The position numbers and the translations under genes were made by a program. Positions 53,153-60,392 of a DNA stretch of 64,000 nt are shown here, in pieces. Numbering within the stretch: the stretch's first letter is position 1; every line of letters starts with the position of its first letter. The notes below the pieces were generated by a model that saw only the letters and a list, made by a program, of their open reading frames with translations, had not been told where the DNA came from and did not search any database. The DNA comes from GWE2-40-63 sp041664345 (lineage in GTDB: Bacteria; Bacteroidota; Bacteroidia; Bacteroidales; SZUA-534), in contig JBAYKX010000016.1 of assembly GCA_041664345.1 (NCBI GenBank), forward strand, positions 31,294-95,293. Reading direction: 5' to 3'.

Positions 53153-53237
53153 CTGGTACCGTTCAATTGTAATTTCATTTTATAATATATTTAATCTCAA
53201 TTCTTTGATGTAAATTTAAAATTTAATTAACTTTACT

Positions 53238-53260
53238 TAAAGCTGTTAACAATAGCTTTA
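53238..53260 (+). promoter_or_regulatory. Inverted repeat upstream of the response-regulator gene
   Basis: TAAAGCT (53238-53244) and AGCTTTA (53254-53260) are perfect reverse complements around a GTTAAC palindrome, 24 nt before the start codon. Operator or 5'-leader hairpin; function unknown. Confidence 0.4.
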
Positions 53261-53284
53261 CAATCAAATAATAATGGAAACAAT

Positions 53285-53980
53285 ATGTTAAAAGAAACCA
53301 AAATTTTATTGGTTGACGATGAGCCCGATATAACAGAGTTTATAGGCTTTAATCTTGAAGCTGAAGGCTTTATAGTTGAAAAAGCACAAACCGGTGAAGA
53401 AGCCATTGAAAAAGCCAAAGTTTTTATTCCCGATTTAATTATACTCGATGTAATGATGCCCGGTATGGATGGTATGGAAACTTGTGAAAAACTTCGCAAA
53501 ATGCCAAGCCTAAATAACCCAATAATTGCATTTTTAACCGCCCGTGGTGAGGACTACTCCCAAATTGCCGGATTTGATGCGGGTGCTGACGATTACATTG
53601 CTAAACCTATTAAGCCTAAAGTGCTGATTAGCCGTGTAAAAGCATTACTTAAAAGAAAATCAGGTAAAGCGGATGATCATAACAAATCAACGGAACGCAT
53701 TATGAAAGTTGGGGACATTACCATTGACCGCGAACGCTATAATGTTACCTTCAACAACCAAGAACTATTTCTTCCCCGTAAAGAATTTGAACTTCTAACC
53801 TTACTTGCATCAAAACCCGATAAAGTATTTACCCGCGACGAAATTTATACACATATTTGGGGCGATGATATCATTGTGGGTGATCGCACCATTGATGTTC
53901 ACATCAGAAAATTACGCGAGCGGTTTGGCAACGACCATATTCACACCATAAAAGGAGTTGGATATAAATTTGTGGAATAA
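53285..53980 (+). CDS. OmpR/PhoB-family response regulator
   Basis: A 231-aa regulator. Receiver domain with Asp11/Asp12 (LVDDEPD), phospho-acceptor Asp55 (ILDVMMPG), Thr in FLTARGED and Lys in YIAKPIKP; then a winged-helix DNA-binding domain (KEFELLTLLASKPDKVFTRDEIYTHIWGDD...RTIDVHIRKLRERFG...IKGVGYKF). No histidine kinase gene is beside it, so its partner is elsewhere. Confidence 0.94.
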   Translation: MLKETKILLVDDEPDITEFIGFNLEAEGFIVEKAQTGEEAIEKAKVFIPDLIILDVMMPGMDGMETCEKLRKMPSLNNPIIAFLTARGEDYSQIAGFDAGADDYIAKPIKPKVLISRVKALLKRKSGKADDHNKSTERIMKVGDITIDRERYNVTFNNQELFLPRKEFELLTLLASKPDKVFTRDEIYTHIWGDDIIVGDRTIDVHIRKLRERFGNDHIHTIKGVGYKFVE

Positions 53981-54037
53981 CTCAAAAAGAAAACTCAAAA
54001 AAACAAGGTTACAATTGCGGGCAATTTTAAAATACTA

Positions 54038-54179
54038 ATTCGATGTCGTTTAGTTAGCGAATTCCCCCCTATAATCCCCCCGAGGGGATACCTCCGCTGT
54101 GGCATCAGCGCTAGTCCTCCCTTGAGGGAGGTGGCCAAAGGCCGGAGGGTGAAAAAGCCTTAACTAAACGACATTGAAT
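54038..54179. repeat. Palindromic GC-rich element with 19-bp inverted ends
   Basis: Ends ATTCGATGTCGTTTAGTTA (54038-54056) and the reverse complement of ATTCAATGTCGTTTAGTTA (54161-54179), 18 of 19 identical. Inside are GC-rich palindromic words (CCCCCCGAGGGG, CTCCCTTGAGGGAG, GGCCAAAGGCC), a base composition quite unlike the neighbourhood. CTAATT occurs just outside both ends, but at different offsets, so a target duplication is unclear. It resembles REP/MITE-type dispersed elements common in Bacteroidota. Nothing else is seen in 53981-54300 besides short AT-rich spacer. Confidence 0.6.
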
Positions 54180-54297
54180 GCTAATTATTAATTAGATAGT
54201 AACCATTTTACCTATCCTAAAATTAGGGTAAAAAAAAATGTTCAATACAAAACGAACAACTAACAATAAACAAGTTATCTCTGAAGTGAAATATTTG

Positions 54298-54345
54298 CTC
54301 ATTGAATATTGAGCATTTGCCCTGTCCGTTTTAGTGCTACATTTG
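54298..54345 (+). promoter_or_regulatory. Promoter of the BtuB-like receptor gene
   Basis: -33 TTTG at 54316-54319 and -7 TACATTTG at 54338-54345, spaced 18 nt, 28 nt before the ATG. An inverted repeat GCTCA-N8-TGAGC ends right before the -33 box and could be an operator. No cobalamin riboswitch hallmark was recognised in the leader. Confidence 0.6.
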
Positions 54346-54372
54346 CATTTCTATAAATTTAAAAATTAAAAG

Positions 54373-56469
54373 ATGAGAAATTTTCAGATGAGCATTACAA
54401 GCAACCAAGCGGTGGTTTTCAAACGTTGGAGCCATAAACCGTATGCCGTGTTCCGTAGCATGCACAAAGTAATCAACATTGGGGTTTTATCTAGCGCCCT
54501 AACCCTGCTGGCCGCACCCAATAAAGGGTATGCGCAGACCGATACTATTACAATAAACGACCATCAGGAGATTGATGAAGTGATTGTAAGTGCAAGCCGA
54601 ACACCCAAGGTATTCAGCGAATTGAACCGGATTGTAACAGTAATTCCCCACAATGAAATACTATCGGCTCCCGTTGAAACCCTCCAAGACCTGCTAAAAT
54701 ACACAGCCAGTGCCGATGTCCGCCAGCGGGGGGCTCAAGGCGTTCAAGCCGATATTAGCATCCGGGGCGGTTCCAACGAACAAACACTAATCCTTCTGAA
54801 CGGAATTCCCATTAACGACCCACAAACAGGGCACCACAACCTAAACATTCCCATCGACCTTTCAGCTATTGAACGCATCGAAATCCTCCACGGTTCCGGT
54901 TCACGCATTTATGGCCCCAATGCATTCAGTGGCGCCATTAACCTTATTACCGACACAAAAGAAGCACGTAAAATTTTAGTTTCACTCAATGCCGGGCAAT
55001 ACGGACTTTACCAAGGAACCATTGCCGCCAATTACGCTATTGGAAAAGTAACCAACTATCTTTCAGCTTCCACCATATCTTCCAATGGTTTTTCCAACAA
55101 TACCGATTTTAAAACCTACAACTTATTTTACCATGCCGGACTGAATTCCAACATTGGACAATTCGACCTGCAAGCCGGATACCTAACCAAAGCCTTTGGG
55201 GCTAACAGCTTTTATACAGCTAAATATCCCGACCAATTTGAACAAACCCGGACCCAGTTTGCCAGTTTAAATTATACTACCCAAAAATTACTCATGAAAA
55301 TAAATTTCAGCATTTATTGGCGAAGGAACCACGACCGTTTTGAAACTTTCCGTGAAGACTATTATGTTTACCATAATGGTTATTATATTAAAGAACCTAA
55401 TGATACAGCCAAATATAGTCCAACTTACTATTACCCGGGGCACAATTACCATTTAACCGATGTAGCGGGAACAAATTTGAGCACCGCTTTTGAATCCAAA
55501 TTCGGTTCAACGGCATTGGGTGTTGATTTTAAATACGAACACATATATAGCAATGTGTTGGGTACCTTATCGGATACCATTGAGGCTCCCGGCGAAGCGA
55601 GGGGAACGATGAACAAAGAAGCATCGCGCCAATATTTGAACCTTTATGCTGAGCAAAGCATTCAATTATCATTTTTTGATATATCAGCCGGCGCCTTGTT
55701 TCACTACAACAGCGATTATAACTGGTTTATAACTGGAGGGGGTGAACTGGGTTTAAAGATAAATAAAAACCACCGGGCTTTCTTATCCATTAACCAAGCA
55801 ATGAGGATGCCCACTTTTACCGATTTATATTATGATGGCCCAACCAACAAAGGGAATCCCAATTTGAAACCGGAAACAGCAGTTTCTTATGAATTGGGTT
55901 ACAAAGGGAATTTGCAGGTTATACAATGGGATGCCGCTGTATTTCTGAGAGATACAAAAAATGCCATTGATTGGGTGAAAAATGCATCTGATACAGAATA
56001 TACAACCTCCAATTACACTAACATGTTGACCAAAGGAGTAGAGCTTTCAACCCGTTTGAATGCACAAAGAATGGGTAATATCGGAAGATTTATTAATTAT
56101 CTGAATTTGAGTTATTCCTACCTCCATGTATCGAAAAGCATTCCCGATACCATTGATTCCTATTATGCACTCGACTACCTGAAACAGAAATTCGCTCTAT
56201 CGGCCGACCACACCCTTTATAAATCGCTTGGTTTAGCTTGGACGTTGACCTTTCAGGATAGAAATGGAACTTACAACAATGTAAACAATCAACCCATTGG
56301 TTATAACCCTTACCACTTATTTGATGTGAAGGTTTACTGGAAAAAACCCAATTACGAAATATATGCCGAAGGGCAAAACCTGTTCAATATTACCTATTCC
56401 GATTTGGGTGGAATTACTCAGCCTGGAGTTTGGATTAAGGGAGGAATTAAAATCTATTTCAATTTATAA
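54373..56469 (+). CDS. BtuB-like TonB-dependent receptor
   Basis: A 698-aa outer-membrane receptor. It has an unusually long N-terminal presequence (to AAPNKGYAQ, ~55 residues) with a basic stretch FKRWSHKPYAVFRS before the hydrophobic core (VINIGVLSSALTLLAA). TonB box region (EIDEVIVSASRTP), plug (DLLKYTASADVRQRGAQGVQADISIRGGSNEQTLILLNGIPINDPQTGHH), then barrel to the C-terminal aromatic IKIYFNL. The plug is closest to the vitamin B12 receptor group, and the long presequence is typical of Bacteroidota receptors linked to cobalamin loci. B12 is therefore a likely ligand, inferred; no B12 genes are adjacent. No STN domain, so it is not a FecA-type transducer. Confidence 0.9.
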   Translation: MRNFQMSITSNQAVVFKRWSHKPYAVFRSMHKVINIGVLSSALTLLAAPNKGYAQTDTITINDHQEIDEVIVSASRTPKVFSELNRIVTVIPHNEILSAPVETLQDLLKYTASADVRQRGAQGVQADISIRGGSNEQTLILLNGIPINDPQTGHHNLNIPIDLSAIERIEILHGSGSRIYGPNAFSGAINLITDTKEARKILVSLNAGQYGLYQGTIAANYAIGKVTNYLSASTISSNGFSNNTDFKTYNLFYHAGLNSNIGQFDLQAGYLTKAFGANSFYTAKYPDQFEQTRTQFASLNYTTQKLLMKINFSIYWRRNHDRFETFREDYYVYHNGYYIKEPNDTAKYSPTYYYPGHNYHLTDVAGTNLSTAFESKFGSTALGVDFKYEHIYSNVLGTLSDTIEAPGEARGTMNKEASRQYLNLYAEQSIQLSFFDISAGALFHYNSDYNWFITGGGELGLKINKNHRAFLSINQAMRMPTFTDLYYDGPTNKGNPNLKPETAVSYELGYKGNLQVIQWDAAVFLRDTKNAIDWVKNASDTEYTTSNYTNMLTKGVELSTRLNAQRMGNIGRFINYLNLSYSYLHVSKSIPDTIDSYYALDYLKQKFALSADHTLYKSLGLAWTLTFQDRNGTYNNVNNQPIGYNPYHLFDVKVYWKKPNYEIYAEGQNLFNITYSDLGGITQPGVWIKGGIKIYFNL

Positions 56470-56481
56470 CCTGAAAAACAG

Positions 56482-56510
56482 AAAGGGCTGCCGAAACCTG
56501 GCAGCCCTTT
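56482..56510. terminator. Bidirectional terminator between convergent genes
   Basis: An 11-bp perfect stem AAAGGGCTGCC (56482-56492) with GGCAGCCCTTT (56500-56510), loop of 7, between the stop codons at 56469 and 56529 of two convergent genes. Confidence 0.85.
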
Positions 56511-56528
56511 GAATTGGAGTTAGCTTTG

Positions 56529-56882
56529 TTACAATTCAAATAAGTCGAATTTAACCTTCAGGTAGTAACTGGTTCCAACTATAAAGTTTGTTTTTTCAAT
56601 GGTTAAATCGGAAAGTTTATCTTTAACATACTCACCTAATTCAGGATTCGTGGCACTTAAATCGATAATTTTCACTTTTGAATTCCCATCCAAAGTGACT
56701 TCCATCCAAACTTCACCTTCAATCAGGTTTTCTTTGGCAAACTTTGGATACTTTAAATGTTTTGCGATTTCTTTTTTAAAATCCACAGGTAATTTGACTG
56801 CCTCTTTAGGTGAATTTGTTGCACTTACTGTTGTAGCTAAACCTAAGGCTATTGCTACCATTAATACTACTACTTTTTTCAT
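56529..56882 (-). CDS. Small periplasmic protein with TonB-C-terminal-like fold
   Basis: 117 aa with a signal peptide (VVVLMVAIALGLATTVSA). The mature part reads LKYPKFAKENLIEGEVWMEVTLDGNSKVKIIDLSA...ELGEYVKDKLSDLTI, which follows the TonB C-terminal pattern YPxxAxxxxIxGxVxVxFxVxxxG. It lacks the TM anchor and proline spacer of real TonB, so it cannot energise receptors itself. Members like this are common in Bacteroidota, with unknown role. Convergent with the BtuB-like receptor gene. Confidence 0.8.
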   Translation of the reverse strand: MKKVVVLMVAIALGLATTVSATNSPKEAVKLPVDFKKEIAKHLKYPKFAKENLIEGEVWMEVTLDGNSKVKIIDLSATNPELGEYVKDKLSDLTIEKTNFIVGTSYYLKVKFDLFEL

Positions 56883-57371
56883 ACTTTTAAGATTTAAAGG
56901 GTATAATTTATTTATTGTTATGTTAAAACTTTCTATTTGTGATGCCTTAAGTCAAGCTGTCAATCGGCATAACGTCAATTGCATATAACTATCTGTTTTT
57001 AAATCGGTATTTGCCAATTTTGTCTTGTTTATTGAGGCAATCCTGAAATTAAAGAATACGTTTTTCCATACTTTCAGGCAATTTGACTTTACCTTACACG
57101 ACTTAATTTTTTGACATATTTTTTCCCGTAACAAAACAACGGCTTTGCTTCAAAATATTTTTTTATATACTTGTTATTTAGGTTATTAGAACATCATTTT
57201 AAACTGTTTTCGAATTATAGACGCTTTGAAAAAATGAATGTTACAAATAGGAATGAAATAATGCTGTCTGAAATAAAAAAAACCTTACAAACCTTTACCC
57301 ATCAATGAAAAAAAAAATCCAAAAATGAGTACCGTTTAAAACCAATAGTATCTTTGTGTAAATATTTTTTT
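56883..57371. other. Divergent intergenic region
   Basis: AT-rich, no credible ORF. A weak dyad CCTGAAA (57042-57048) / TTTCAGG (57072-57078) and a perfect -7 box TATCTTTG at 57349-57356 serving the DUF192 gene, 15 nt before its ATG, are the only signals I see. Confidence 0.5.
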
Positions 57372-57881
57372 ATGAAAAACATCGTTTTTATGCTATTTGT
57401 AATGGGCATTTGTATTAGTTGTCAACACGAATTAAAACCAAAACCCAATCCAACAGTTCCGCCTAAATATGTGGTTACGCATGAACCTGTTTTTGTAAAC
57501 CAGGGAATAGTAACATTTGCAAACGCGGCGGGCAGTCCTATTTCAACCATTGATATTGAATTAGCCGACTCTCCACAAAAAAGAGAAATGGGTTTGATGC
57601 ACCGTACCAGTATGATGGAAAACCAAGGAATGCTTTTTATTTTTGATGCAGAAGAAAGGCAGTCATTTTGGATGAAAAATACCCATTTACCCTTGGATAT
57701 TATTTTTGTAAATGAAGCAAAAACTATTGTGCACATTGCCGAAAATTGTGAACCATACTCTTTAAAACCGATTCCATCGTTTGAATATGCAAAATATGTG
57801 GTGGAAGTAAATGCGGGCTATACTAAAAAGAACAAAATAAAAGTTGGGTCAATAATCAATTTTAAACTTTTGCATTCTTGA
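57372..57881 (+). CDS. DUF192 lipoprotein
   Basis: 169 aa from the ATG at 57372 (MKNIVFMLFVMGICISC); an upstream in-frame TTG at 57354 overlaps the -7 box and is unlikely. Lipobox Cys follows GICIS. The DUF192 domain is clear: IDIELADSPQKREMGLMHRTSM, GMLFIFDAEERQSFWMKNTHLPLDIIFVN, EYAKYVVEVNAGY. The family has an uncertain role in the envelope. Lone gene with its own promoter. Confidence 0.9.
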   Translation: MKNIVFMLFVMGICISCQHELKPKPNPTVPPKYVVTHEPVFVNQGIVTFANAAGSPISTIDIELADSPQKREMGLMHRTSMMENQGMLFIFDAEERQSFWMKNTHLPLDIIFVNEAKTIVHIAENCEPYSLKPIPSFEYAKYVVEVNAGYTKKNKIKVGSIINFKLLHS

Positions 57882-57931
57882 TAAGATAAAATATATATTC
57901 CAAACAAGGAGTCACTAAAAAAGCTTTCAAC

Positions 57932-57939
57932 TACCTTTG
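57932..57939 (+). promoter_or_regulatory. -7 element of the cysteine-cluster gene
   Basis: TACCTTTG fits TAnnTTTG, 21 nt upstream of the ATG at 57961. Confidence 0.5.
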
Positions 57940-57960
57940 TCTTTTCTTTAGATTTAACTT

Positions 57961-58554
57961 ATGAGCATAACAGAGAAATCACGTAAAGTTGAGGAATTAT
58001 TCAAATCGCTGGAGGTAGAGATTTCTCATTTAAAAAAGGAAACGGGAGTTCATTGCATTGAAAATTGCATATACTGCTGCACCACTCCTAAAATCATGGC
58101 AACATCTCTTGAATTCTATCCGTTGGCCTATCATTTATATAAAACCGGACAAGCTGAACTGGTATTGGAAAAGATTCATAATTCTGAAAAAACAGCCTCA
58201 TGTCCCTTATTAAATTCAATTTCAATAGATGGAAGTCGTATCGGTTGCACGCAATATGAAAATAGGGGAATGATTTGCCGCTTGTTTACCTATAATTACA
58301 GCACCGATAAGCATGGTTTTCGCAAAATATCGGCCTGTAAGGCAATGAAACTAGCGCAACCCGATGAAATTCGTAAAACCAATGAAATTCTGAAAGAAAA
58401 ATCAATAGGTCCTCGTGCCAGTGGGTATTATTCGCAATTGCAAACCATCGATTTTATTGAAGGACAAAACCTTTATCCTATACGTGAAGCCATTACAACG
58501 GCCATTGAGAATGTACTTACCTACTATCATTATAAAGGTAGTGAAATAGAATAG
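57961..58554 (+). CDS. YkgJ-family cysteine cluster protein
   Basis: A 197-aa cytoplasmic protein of the zinc/iron-chelating cysteine cluster type. Cysteines: HCIENCIYCCTTP (CxxxCxxCC), CPLLNS, GCTQYENRGMICRLF and SACKAM, the usual spread of the family. Function unknown. Followed 27 nt later by the split thioredoxin-fold gene, so perhaps one transcript. Confidence 0.85.
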   Translation: MSITEKSRKVEELFKSLEVEISHLKKETGVHCIENCIYCCTTPKIMATSLEFYPLAYHLYKTGQAELVLEKIHNSEKTASCPLLNSISIDGSRIGCTQYENRGMICRLFTYNYSTDKHGFRKISACKAMKLAQPDEIRKTNEILKEKSIGPRASGYYSQLQTIDFIEGQNLYPIREAITTAIENVLTYYHYKGSEIE

Positions 58555-58581
58555 ATACATTATCACCAAATTTTAGCAACT

Positions 58582-58854
58582 ATGGCATTAGCGTTTACTG
58601 CAAAAATTGAGCTTGGCTACCAAGCACCTGCTTTCAATTTATTGGAACCCCTTACCGGGAGATTCAGAAGTTCAAATGAATTTGCTTCTGAAGTGGCTAC
58701 AGTAGTGATGTTTATTTGCAACCATTGTCCTTATGTAAAACATGTGAATCAAGGATTATTTAAGCTGGCTAACGATTATATTGGTAAAGGAGTGAAGTTT
58801 GTTGCAATAAATTCAAATGATGCCATAACCTACCCCGATGATGCACCGGAATGA
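58582..58854 (+). CDS. Thioredoxin-fold protein, N-terminal part of a gene split by TGA
   Basis: 90 aa. VVMFICNHCPYVKHVNQGLFKLANDY shows the CxxC-like NHCPYVKH motif of the AhpC/TSA-like thioredoxin family with one free cysteine after CN, then VKFVAINSNDAITYPDDAPE. In homologues the chain runs on as ...SPE(x)M...A. Here TGA (58852-58854) interrupts, and the next codon is ATG in the same frame. With 58855-59136 it makes a typical ~184-residue redoxin. Confidence 0.85.
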   Translation: MALAFTAKIELGYQAPAFNLLEPLTGRFRSSNEFASEVATVVMFICNHCPYVKHVNQGLFKLANDYIGKGVKFVAINSNDAITYPDDAPE

Positions 58855-59136
58855 ATGATTGAAATTGCAAAGACTCTTAATTATCCTTTTCCTTATTTAT
58901 ACGATGCCACACAGCAAACAGCGCGCGATTATTATGCGGTTTGCACCCCCGATTTTAGTATTTTTGATAAGTCGTTGGCTTGTGTGTATCGGGGTCAACT
59001 GGATGATTCAAGACCGGGAAATAACTTGCCGGTTACTGGTACTGATATAAGAGCTGTACTCGAAGCGATGGTTTTAAGACAACCCATTCCAAAAAGCCAA
59101 ATACCCAGTGCTGGTTGCAGTATTAAATGGAAGTAA
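58855..59136 (+). CDS. Thioredoxin-fold protein, C-terminal part after the in-frame TGA
   Basis: 93 aa: MIEIAKTLNYPFPYLYDATQQTARDYYAVCTPDFSIFDKSLACVYRGQLDDSRPGN..., the C-terminal half of the same redoxin (cis-Pro region CTPDF and the DSRPGN loop). It ends PSAGCSIKWK, the family's conserved C-terminus. The in-frame ATG right after TGA could allow reinitiation, but half a fold is unlikely to work alone. Confidence 0.85.
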   Translation: MIEIAKTLNYPFPYLYDATQQTARDYYAVCTPDFSIFDKSLACVYRGQLDDSRPGNNLPVTGTDIRAVLEAMVLRQPIPKSQIPSAGCSIKWK

Positions 59137-59165
59137 TTGGAATTTGGAATCTATGCTTGGCTCAA

Positions 59166-59555
59166 TTATTTATTTGCCAATTTTTGCATGAATTCCTCCG
59201 AATTAATAAGGTATCGAATGTGTTCGGCAGAACCAATGAGCCCATCTTCGTCCCATGCCATTAAATTGAAAAATATTTTTTTACCTTCAAGGTTCGAAAC
59301 CTCTGATTTGCATGTAATTATTGCCCCTGGGAGTGAGGCTTTTTTGTGCTGAACATTTATTTGAATTCCAACCGTTGAATAGCCATCTGGTAAAAATGGT
59401 TCAATGCTTGAATAGGCGGTATGTTCCATTAAAGCTACGAGAGCGGGAGTTGCAAAAACTTCTGCCAAACCAGAGCCATAACTTTTAGCCGTATCTTTTT
59501 TTTCCACCATTTTTGTTTGGTGCCCTTGCAATCCAACTTTTATTTGAATTTCCAT
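59166..59555 (-). CDS. FlK-like hot-dog thioesterase
   Basis: 129 aa from the ATG at 59555 (MEIQIKVGLQGHQ); the upstream in-frame extension to 59612 overlaps the terminator and next gene and looks noncoding. The motif FATPALVALMEHTAYSSIEPFLPDGYSTVGIQINVQHKKASLPG gives Thr, Glu and His at the positions of the FlK catalytic residues. Likely an acyl-CoA thioesterase of unknown substrate. Convergent with the redoxin gene. Confidence 0.87.
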   Translation of the reverse strand: MEIQIKVGLQGHQTKMVEKKDTAKSYGSGLAEVFATPALVALMEHTAYSSIEPFLPDGYSTVGIQINVQHKKASLPGAIITCKSEVSNLEGKKIFFNLMAWDEDGLIGSAEHIRYLINSEEFMQKLANK

Positions 59556-59570
59556 TTTGATGACTATAAA

Positions 59571-59598
59571 AAAGAAAAACGGGTGATTCCCGTTTTTA
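59571..59598 (-). terminator. Terminator of the 59596-60114 gene
   Basis: Stem AAAAACGGG / CCCGTTTTT around TGATT (about 59575-59597). On the minus strand it is followed by CTTTTTT. It overlaps the stop codon of the hypothetical gene and precedes the thioesterase start. Confidence 0.75.
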
Positions 59599-60114
59599 GT
59601 ATTGCACTTCAAGGTATTTATCGGTCTCTTTCAACATGTTATTAAAAAAGAGGATGCTTAAGGTAATACCATCTTTTTCGTTGTATTCAATGCTCACAAA
59701 ACTGTCTCCCTTTTCAATAGTCCATACTCTTCGATAAAGTTTATCCGCAAATGCTTTATCATCAGCTTCATTCCAATCTACATTAGAATGATCATCTTCT
59801 CCATAAATTGATAAAACTCTTTCAACCATTGCTTTAAGCAACTCCAAGTCAACCTTTTTAGTCAGTGAAATAAATTTAACATTTACAGGGTTACTACCGG
59901 TAAGGCTATCTTTGTCAAAAAAAATTCGAAACTGAACGGCATCAAAAATTCCCAATTCATTCCAAGGAAGTTTTTTTTCATATACAATCATTATGGTTGC
60001 CGGAGTTTCTTCTCCATCAATTTCCTGATAATCATCAAAAAAGAAAGTTTTCAGATCGTAGGTAAAACAATCTAAAATGCTTTTACTTTTTTTATTAGGA
60101 TTGAATGTATTCAT
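59596..60114 (-). CDS. Hypothetical protein
   Basis: 172 aa, soluble, acidic, not recognised. No signal peptide or TM segment. Predicted mixed alpha/beta (PATIMIVYEKKLPWNELGIFDAVQFRIFFDKD; DLELLKAMVERVLSIYGEDD; SFVSIEYNEKDGITLSILFFN). It ends in a strong terminator and is a single-gene unit between tnaA and the thioesterase. Reading frame, start and codon usage look like those of its neighbours. Confidence 0.75.
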   Translation of the reverse strand: MNTFNPNKKSKSILDCFTYDLKTFFFDDYQEIDGEETPATIMIVYEKKLPWNELGIFDAVQFRIFFDKDSLTGSNPVNVKFISLTKKVDLELLKAMVERVLSIYGEDDHSNVDWNEADDKAFADKLYRRVWTIEKGDSFVSIEYNEKDGITLSILFFNNMLKETDKYLEVQY

Positions 60115-60343
60115 TGTATATAACCTGCCTTTTTTTGTAAATTTATAAATTCCATCCTTTAAAAAAAATTTACTCGACCTTTTTTAAAATTAAATACTCA
60201 CTTATCTTATTTTTCAATAAAAAATAAGGCTTACTATCATTAGTATAATCAATAGTTAAGGCGAAAGATCATAAATAAAAATTATTTTCTTTTTGGATTA
60301 TTAAAATAGAAATGTATTAATTGGATTCAATTAACTTGAGTAA

Positions 60344-60374
60344 AATAAAAAAACCACCCGGAAGTAGGTGGTTT
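60344..60374 (-). terminator. Terminator of tnaA
   Basis: Stem AAACCACC (60351-60358) / GGTGGTTT (60367-60374); on the minus strand it is followed by TTTTTATTTTA. It begins 19 nt past the tnaA stop. Confidence 0.8.
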
Positions 60375-60392
60375 ACATATTTTTAGATTAGA

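Noticed and set aside
54181..54372. Cobalamin riboswitch before the BtuB-like receptor
   Set aside because: No recognisable B12-box sequence or long structured leader; a normal promoter lies 28 nt from the start.
56529..56882. TonB energy transducer
   Set aside because: It lacks the N-terminal membrane anchor and proline-rich spacer; only the C-terminal fold is present after a cleavable signal.
27235..58854. Stop-codon reassignment (TAA or TGA read as sense)
   Set aside because: Both TAA and TGA terminate many intact genes here, and the three internal stops are of two kinds. A changed code does not fit.
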